This document shows, in pieces, positions 5,558 through 8,859 of a stretch of 8,859 nucleotides of DNA; position 1 is the first letter of the stretch, and each line of letters opens with the position of its first letter. The DNA is from XYD2-FULL-39-9 sp964561035 (GTDB lineage Bacteria; Patescibacteriota; Patescibacteriia; Magasanikbacterales; GWA2-37-8). The stretch spans positions 1 through 8,859 of the forward strand of contig CAZLNR010000026.1 of the NCBI GenBank assembly GCA_964561035.1, read 5' to 3'. The translations under genes and the position numbers were made by a program. A model generated the notes under the pieces. It was given only the letters and a program-made list of their open reading frames with translations, was not told where the DNA came from and ran no database searches.

Positions 5558-7889
5558 TTTTATATTGGCTTAAGGGGCCAATGTTTTCCAGATCATCAAT
5601 GCCGATTTTACCTAGGTATAGATACTTAATTTTTTCAGCTGAAGCAGTGCGCATAAATTCAGATACTTTTTGAAAACCGGTAAAGTAAATAATATCTCGG
5701 GTAAACGCCATTTTTTGATTAGTGTCGGAAAGCCCTCGTTTTACTTTTACACAGGTGCGCCAAGCGGATTCGTCTTCTAGTTGATAGTTTGTTTTTAAAT
5801 AATCAAATAGCTCCGCAAATGACATTTCCTGCGCCAAATACGCCCCTATGGAGCGTAAAGGAGCCCAGATTTCTTTTTCACCCAGCGGTACGCCGAGGGC
5901 GTGCTGGTTATATACGGCCAAGCCCTCCTCGGTAGTTATATATCCGGCTGTGCCTGTTTCAAAAATTTTATATTTTTGTAAACGGCTATTTTCCGCGCGA
6001 TAAATATGTGTTTCAATTTCGTGAGCAATCACAGCGCGCAAACGATTTTCGGTAAACGTGACTCCGGTACGGATATGTATTGTTCCGTCAAGGCTAATTG
6101 AGATATCATTTACGCGGTCGGCAGAGCTTTTGATGCGCCAGTGAGTAAGTTTATGTTCTTCTAAAAATACGGATAGGCGTTTGATAATTTGTTTAAAGCT
6201 TACTGAGTCGCTGGTGTCAGGTTGAAATGGGTGTTCATGTATATAGCGTGTAGCTTGGTCGTATAAGACGCGATTGGCGGCTCCGTACAGTTGTTCGGAG
6301 GCAGCTTGAAAGGATGGGGTATCCATTGATTCCAATAAACTGAGCTTTAAGGCAATTTCTTTAATTTTCTGTTTGTATAATGGATAGAGCGCGTGATGTG
6401 ATTCTGGCAGAGATTCAAGTTCTTTTTTAAGATGCGCAAACGGGAGGGCGATAGGGCGGTATCTAAATTGCGGAGATCGGGTTTTGTTTTCAAAAAAAGC
6501 TTGTTTTTCTTGGTCATGATTAAGCGGACGCAGGCAGTTAGCAATGCTTATCTTTTTATCAAGTTCGTATATCTTTTTATCAATATTGGCGATTATTTTT
6601 TCTTCACGAGTTGTGTCTGTGGTCGGAGCAATCACAGGATTATTTTTATGAGGATGGCTGTAAATACTAAAACTTTCAAGAAATTTACCGCCGATAATTA
6701 TTTTGTAATTATGCTGGCTTAAGTCGCCAAAGTTTGCAGGCAATGTAAGGCGTTTGGTTTTTAATTTAATGCCGAGAAACGCATCATGCATATCTGCCGG
6801 TTTAAGGCTGTTATCAAAAAATGCGCCGTCGTAATGAGGGTCAATTTTTGCCAGTACAGAACTGTGGTTTGTATTCAGTATTTCTACATGCTCAAATAAG
6901 CCGATAGGAATGTGTGTATCTTTATTTTGTTTTACTTCTGTTGGCGTATGTGATCCGAATAATGTTTTGCAGAGCTCTACGCCTTTTTCAGGAGATGGAA
7001 CTTTTAGATCACTCACTTTTTCTAATCGTGCTCGCAATGGCACCTGATTGGCAATTTGAATGGAAAGTCCGGCTCTTGCGTTAAGCTCCAAAATTTTTAT
7101 GCCCGAGGTCGTGAGCGCCAGATCTACTGCCAAAAAACCAATCTGGCTTACTTTTTGCGCATGAGTGGCAGCCAACAAGATTTCATCCCAGTGAGGAATT
7201 TTTATCTGCGCTAGTTTTTCTCCATTTGGCAGAGTGCGAATTAGCTTATGTTGATACACGCCATAGGTTGCCGTGCCGGTAGCAATATCAATACCTAATC
7301 CGACAGCCCCTAAATGCAAATTTGCCTTGCCGTGCGAGGTTTGGGTAGGCAGGCGCAACATGGCGATAATTGGTATGTAATTAAATACAATGATGCGAAT
7401 GTCCGGTAGTCCGTTAGTAATATATGGTTTAAAAAATGGATGCGCAATTAATCGTTCTTCAATAATAACCTGGTCAGTTAAGCCCGAAATAGCGTATTCA
7501 CCGTCTAAAATTGAAGAAATGTGGCGGTGGATGCGCGGCCAGTCATATATGTCTCCGGCAATATCAATAAATCGGCCATGGTGTTTTTCTGTAAATACAA
7601 TAATGCCTTCGCCGCCATATCCATGATTGGGTTTTATGACAAAATTATCAGGTAAGCTTTTCGAGTTAAAATTTTTTAGATCATTATAATTTCTAATAAC
7701 CGTAAATGCTTTGGCTGCGCCCAGGCCGCGAGAGCGTAGATAATTTTTTGTAAACATTTTATCGTCAGCAAAATTTTTATTTGCTTTGCTGTTGAATCTG
7801 CTGATATATAACAAGTTGCGCGCGTTGATGCCAAGCACGCCCGAAAGCCTGTTAAAAAAAGATTGTCTGCGAAAATGTGGCAACGCCAT
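5541..7889 (-). CDS. ATP-grasp ligase (RimK-like) fused to a DUF1704/MATCAP-type zinc metallopeptidase
   Basis: This 782-residue multidomain protein starts with an ATP-grasp domain (about residues 30-290) of the 'alpha-L-glutamate ligase-related' family. It shows FVIKPNHGYGGEGIIVF with Lys86 for ATP, IIEERL (Glu144-Glu145), DIRIIVFN (163-170), the GKANLHLGAVGLGIDI segment (187-202), Asp256, and the metal-binding ELNARAG (268-274). Residues 326-415 resemble a RimB-like retropepsin fold (AKIDPHYDGAFF, residues 347-358) without the DTG catalytic triplet. A charged linker follows. Residues 470-770 match DUF1704/MATCAP metallopeptidases: HEIETH (623-628) gives two zinc His and the catalytic Glu624, and TEEGLA (653-658) gives the third ligand Glu655. 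ATP-grasp enzymes of this type join an amino acid to an amino or carboxyl partner; MATCAP cuts C-terminal tyrosine from tubulin. No signal peptide is visible, so it is predicted cytoplasmic. It starts 2 nt after the 7TM gene. The substrate is unknown. Confidence 0.88.
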   Translation of the reverse strand: MALPHFRRQSFFNRLSGVLGINARNLLYISRFNSKANKNFADDKMFTKNYLRSRGLGAAKAFTVIRNYNDLKNFNSKSLPDNFVIKPNHGYGGEGIIVFTEKHHGRFIDIAGDIYDWPRIHRHISSILDGEYAISGLTDQVIIEERLIAHPFFKPYITNGLPDIRIIVFNYIPIIAMLRLPTQTSHGKANLHLGAVGLGIDIATGTATYGVYQHKLIRTLPNGEKLAQIKIPHWDEILLAATHAQKVSQIGFLAVDLALTTSGIKILELNARAGLSIQIANQVPLRARLEKVSDLKVPSPEKGVELCKTLFGSHTPTEVKQNKDTHIPIGLFEHVEILNTNHSSVLAKIDPHYDGAFFDNSLKPADMHDAFLGIKLKTKRLTLPANFGDLSQHNYKIIIGGKFLESFSIYSHPHKNNPVIAPTTDTTREEKIIANIDKKIYELDKKISIANCLRPLNHDQEKQAFFENKTRSPQFRYRPIALPFAHLKKELESLPESHHALYPLYKQKIKEIALKLSLLESMDTPSFQAASEQLYGAANRVLYDQATRYIHEHPFQPDTSDSVSFKQIIKRLSVFLEEHKLTHWRIKSSADRVNDISISLDGTIHIRTGVTFTENRLRAVIAHEIETHIYRAENSRLQKYKIFETGTAGYITTEEGLAVYNQHALGVPLGEKEIWAPLRSIGAYLAQEMSFAELFDYLKTNYQLEDESAWRTCVKVKRGLSDTNQKMAFTRDIIYFTGFQKVSEFMRTASAEKIKYLYLGKIGIDDLENIGPLSQYKIKYLI

Positions 7890-7891
7890 AT

Positions 7892-8859
7892 CTATTCTTC
7901 TTGATGTTCGGTAAGTAAACTTCTAAAACGAACATATTCAACTAAGCGTAAGCCGGTAAATTTACCAAGAGCTATGGTAATAAGTATTGGCACAAAAACC
8001 AGTTCCGGCCATGCCAGCAGAACATTATTTATATATGTCCAAGTTACAAAATAGTATGAGGTGATAACGATAAAAAGTGTGCCCGCAACCGCCAGTAACG
8101 CGCTGCGCACACCCTCTTCGTTTTGCGCGGCCATAAATTTTTCAGAGACCGTAGACATAACCAACATTGGGAATACAGCTATGGACAGGGGAACCGAAGT
8201 GCCGTATTCCAGAGCGAGCCAAATAACAAACAAGAACGACAAGCTAATAAAAGCCAGGTTTAGTGCCACTTTCGGCAGATATAGAAGCTCAAATTTATTG
8301 AGAATATATTTTGTAACATAGCCAATTATTACCGCGCAGATAAAGGCGATAATACCTAATCTCAAACCAAGAATAAAAAATGAAATAGCGATAATAATAG
8401 GGGTGTACACGCCAAACGCGCTAATGCCTACAACTTGTTTGGCGATTGAGGCGATGCAAGCTAAAAAAGGCACGATTAAGATTATATAAATAATATTTGA
8501 AGATACTCCCTGAGAAACGAGGTCAGTAACAAAATGAGAGAGTACAAATAATGGCGATTTTTCACCTCGCCTGTCAATAATTTTGTATTCAATGCCGCGG
8601 TTTGCCAGTATGCCGGTTATATCTGAGGCATCCTTAGCCAGAAATATCGGATTAATGGCTTCAGGTCGAGTGAGTAAAATATAACTTGGTTCTATGATAT
8701 TAAATGTCTGGTACGCTAAATTGGCAGCTGTATCCAAATTGTTATCTGAAATAACCGTAAAAAATTTATTTTTTACCAGCTCTTTTGTGGTTGGATCAAG
8801 ATCGCGCCAATATAAATTAAATGCTTGAAGTCCGACAGGGGATTGGGTATAAAAAATAA
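7892..8859 (-). CDS. C-terminal part of a 7TM protein of the inactive-transglutaminase-fused type, 5' end cut by the window
   Basis: The frame is open to the right window edge (321 residues visible), so the N-terminus is missing. A TTG at 8737 is not the start, because good family-like sequence continues upstream (SPVGLQAFNLYWRDLDPTTK). The visible soluble part (about 1-115) probably contains the end of the degenerate transglutaminase domain. It is followed by about seven hydrophobic segments near residues 121-137, 152-165, 168-186, 198-218, 222-236, 252-271 and 278-297. The loop KQVVGISAFGVYTP after the first helix is characteristic of the '7TM_transglut' family. In other bacteria this family sits beside RimK-like ATP-grasp ligases and RimB-like peptidases, and here the ATP-grasp fusion follows after 2 nt. 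A membrane-anchored substrate-binding or scaffold role is inferred; no transglutaminase activity is expected. The visible part contains no catalytic Cys-His-Asp set. Confidence 0.85.
   Translation of the reverse strand, partial: IFYTQSPVGLQAFNLYWRDLDPTTKELVKNKFFTVISDNNLDTAANLAYQTFNIIEPSYILLTRPEAINPIFLAKDASDITGILANRGIEYKIIDRRGEKSPLFVLSHFVTDLVSQGVSSNIIYIILIVPFLACIASIAKQVVGISAFGVYTPIIIAISFFILGLRLGIIAFICAVIIGYVTKYILNKFELLYLPKVALNLAFISLSFLFVIWLALEYGTSVPLSIAVFPMLVMSTVSEKFMAAQNEEGVRSALLAVAGTLFIVITSYYFVTWTYINNVLLAWPELVFVPILITIALGKFTGLRLVEYVRFRSLLTEHQEE

Noticed and set aside
6347..6544. Minus-strand frame of 65 codons inside the ligase-peptidase gene, as a possible internal gene
   Set aside because: It overlaps the main reading frame fully, has no motif, and has no ribosome-binding site that stands out.
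8735..8737. TTG codon as the start of the 7TM protein
   Set aside because: The same frame continues open to the window edge, with plausible protein sequence including SPVGLQAFNLYWRDL, so the gene starts outside the window.
1..8859. Alternative genetic code (TGA recoded), as in some Patescibacteria
   Set aside because: All well-recognised proteins read through with standard codons to family-typical ends, and none needs an in-frame TGA to be translated.
1..8859. CRISPR array, tRNA, rRNA, insertion sequence or phage genes
   Set aside because: I saw no regularly spaced repeats, cloverleaf sequence with a CCA end, transposase motifs or terminal inverted repeats, and the coding density leaves little room for them.

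Overview
The window is about 8.9 kb of gene-dense, moderately AT-rich bacterial DNA. Every convincing gene lies on the minus strand, so transcription runs from the right edge to the left edge. Gaps between genes are mostly 1-5 nt, Shine-Dalgarno sites are mostly weak or absent, several proteins are smaller than usual, and the reading frames use the standard code. The lipoprotein carries a small Cys-rich motif (C-DAK-C-DGS-VGR-GPNCEFA-CP type) that I associate with Candidate Phyla Radiation/Patescibacteria proteins. Together these suggest a Patescibacteria-like genome. This is an inference from style and gene content, not a proof.

Region A, 8859 to 5541: a two-gene unit. First comes the C-terminal part of a membrane protein of the '7TM fused to an inactive transglutaminase' type, which is cut by the right window edge. 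Two nt later comes a 782-residue multidomain protein. It joins an ATP-grasp domain of the 'alpha-L-glutamate ligase-related' (RimK-like) family to a C-terminal DUF1704/MATCAP-type zinc metallopeptidase with an HEIETH motif and a TEEGLA motif. Between them is a segment that looks like a degenerate RimB-like/retropepsin domain. As I read it, one polypeptide holds a predicted amide-bond-forming enzyme and a predicted amide-bond-cleaving enzyme, next to a membrane-anchored partner. This is the most interesting part of the window.

Region B, 5512 to 4750: a small Cys-rich lipoprotein of unknown function, and 1 nt later a minimal 89-residue MGMT/Ogt-type DNA repair domain that keeps its PCHRV active site. 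A weak intrinsic terminator overlaps the stop codon of the repair gene.

Region C, 4710 to 1: a complete promoter (TTGACG, 17-nt spacer, TATTAT) with a leader of about 18 nt drives a compact SUF iron-sulfur cluster assembly operon in the order sufC-sufB-sufD-sufS-sufU-sufT. SufT runs off the left edge. SufS with SufU would mobilise sulfur from cysteine. The SufB-SufC-SufD complex would be the scaffold. SufT would act in cluster maturation or delivery. SufD and SufU are both shorter than the textbook proteins, and SufB has Ser where some SufB proteins have a second conserved Cys. No SufA, SufE or SufR-like regulator gene lies within the window.

I see no tRNA, rRNA, CRISPR array, insertion sequence or phage gene. 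No stretch longer than about 100 nt lacks a gene.
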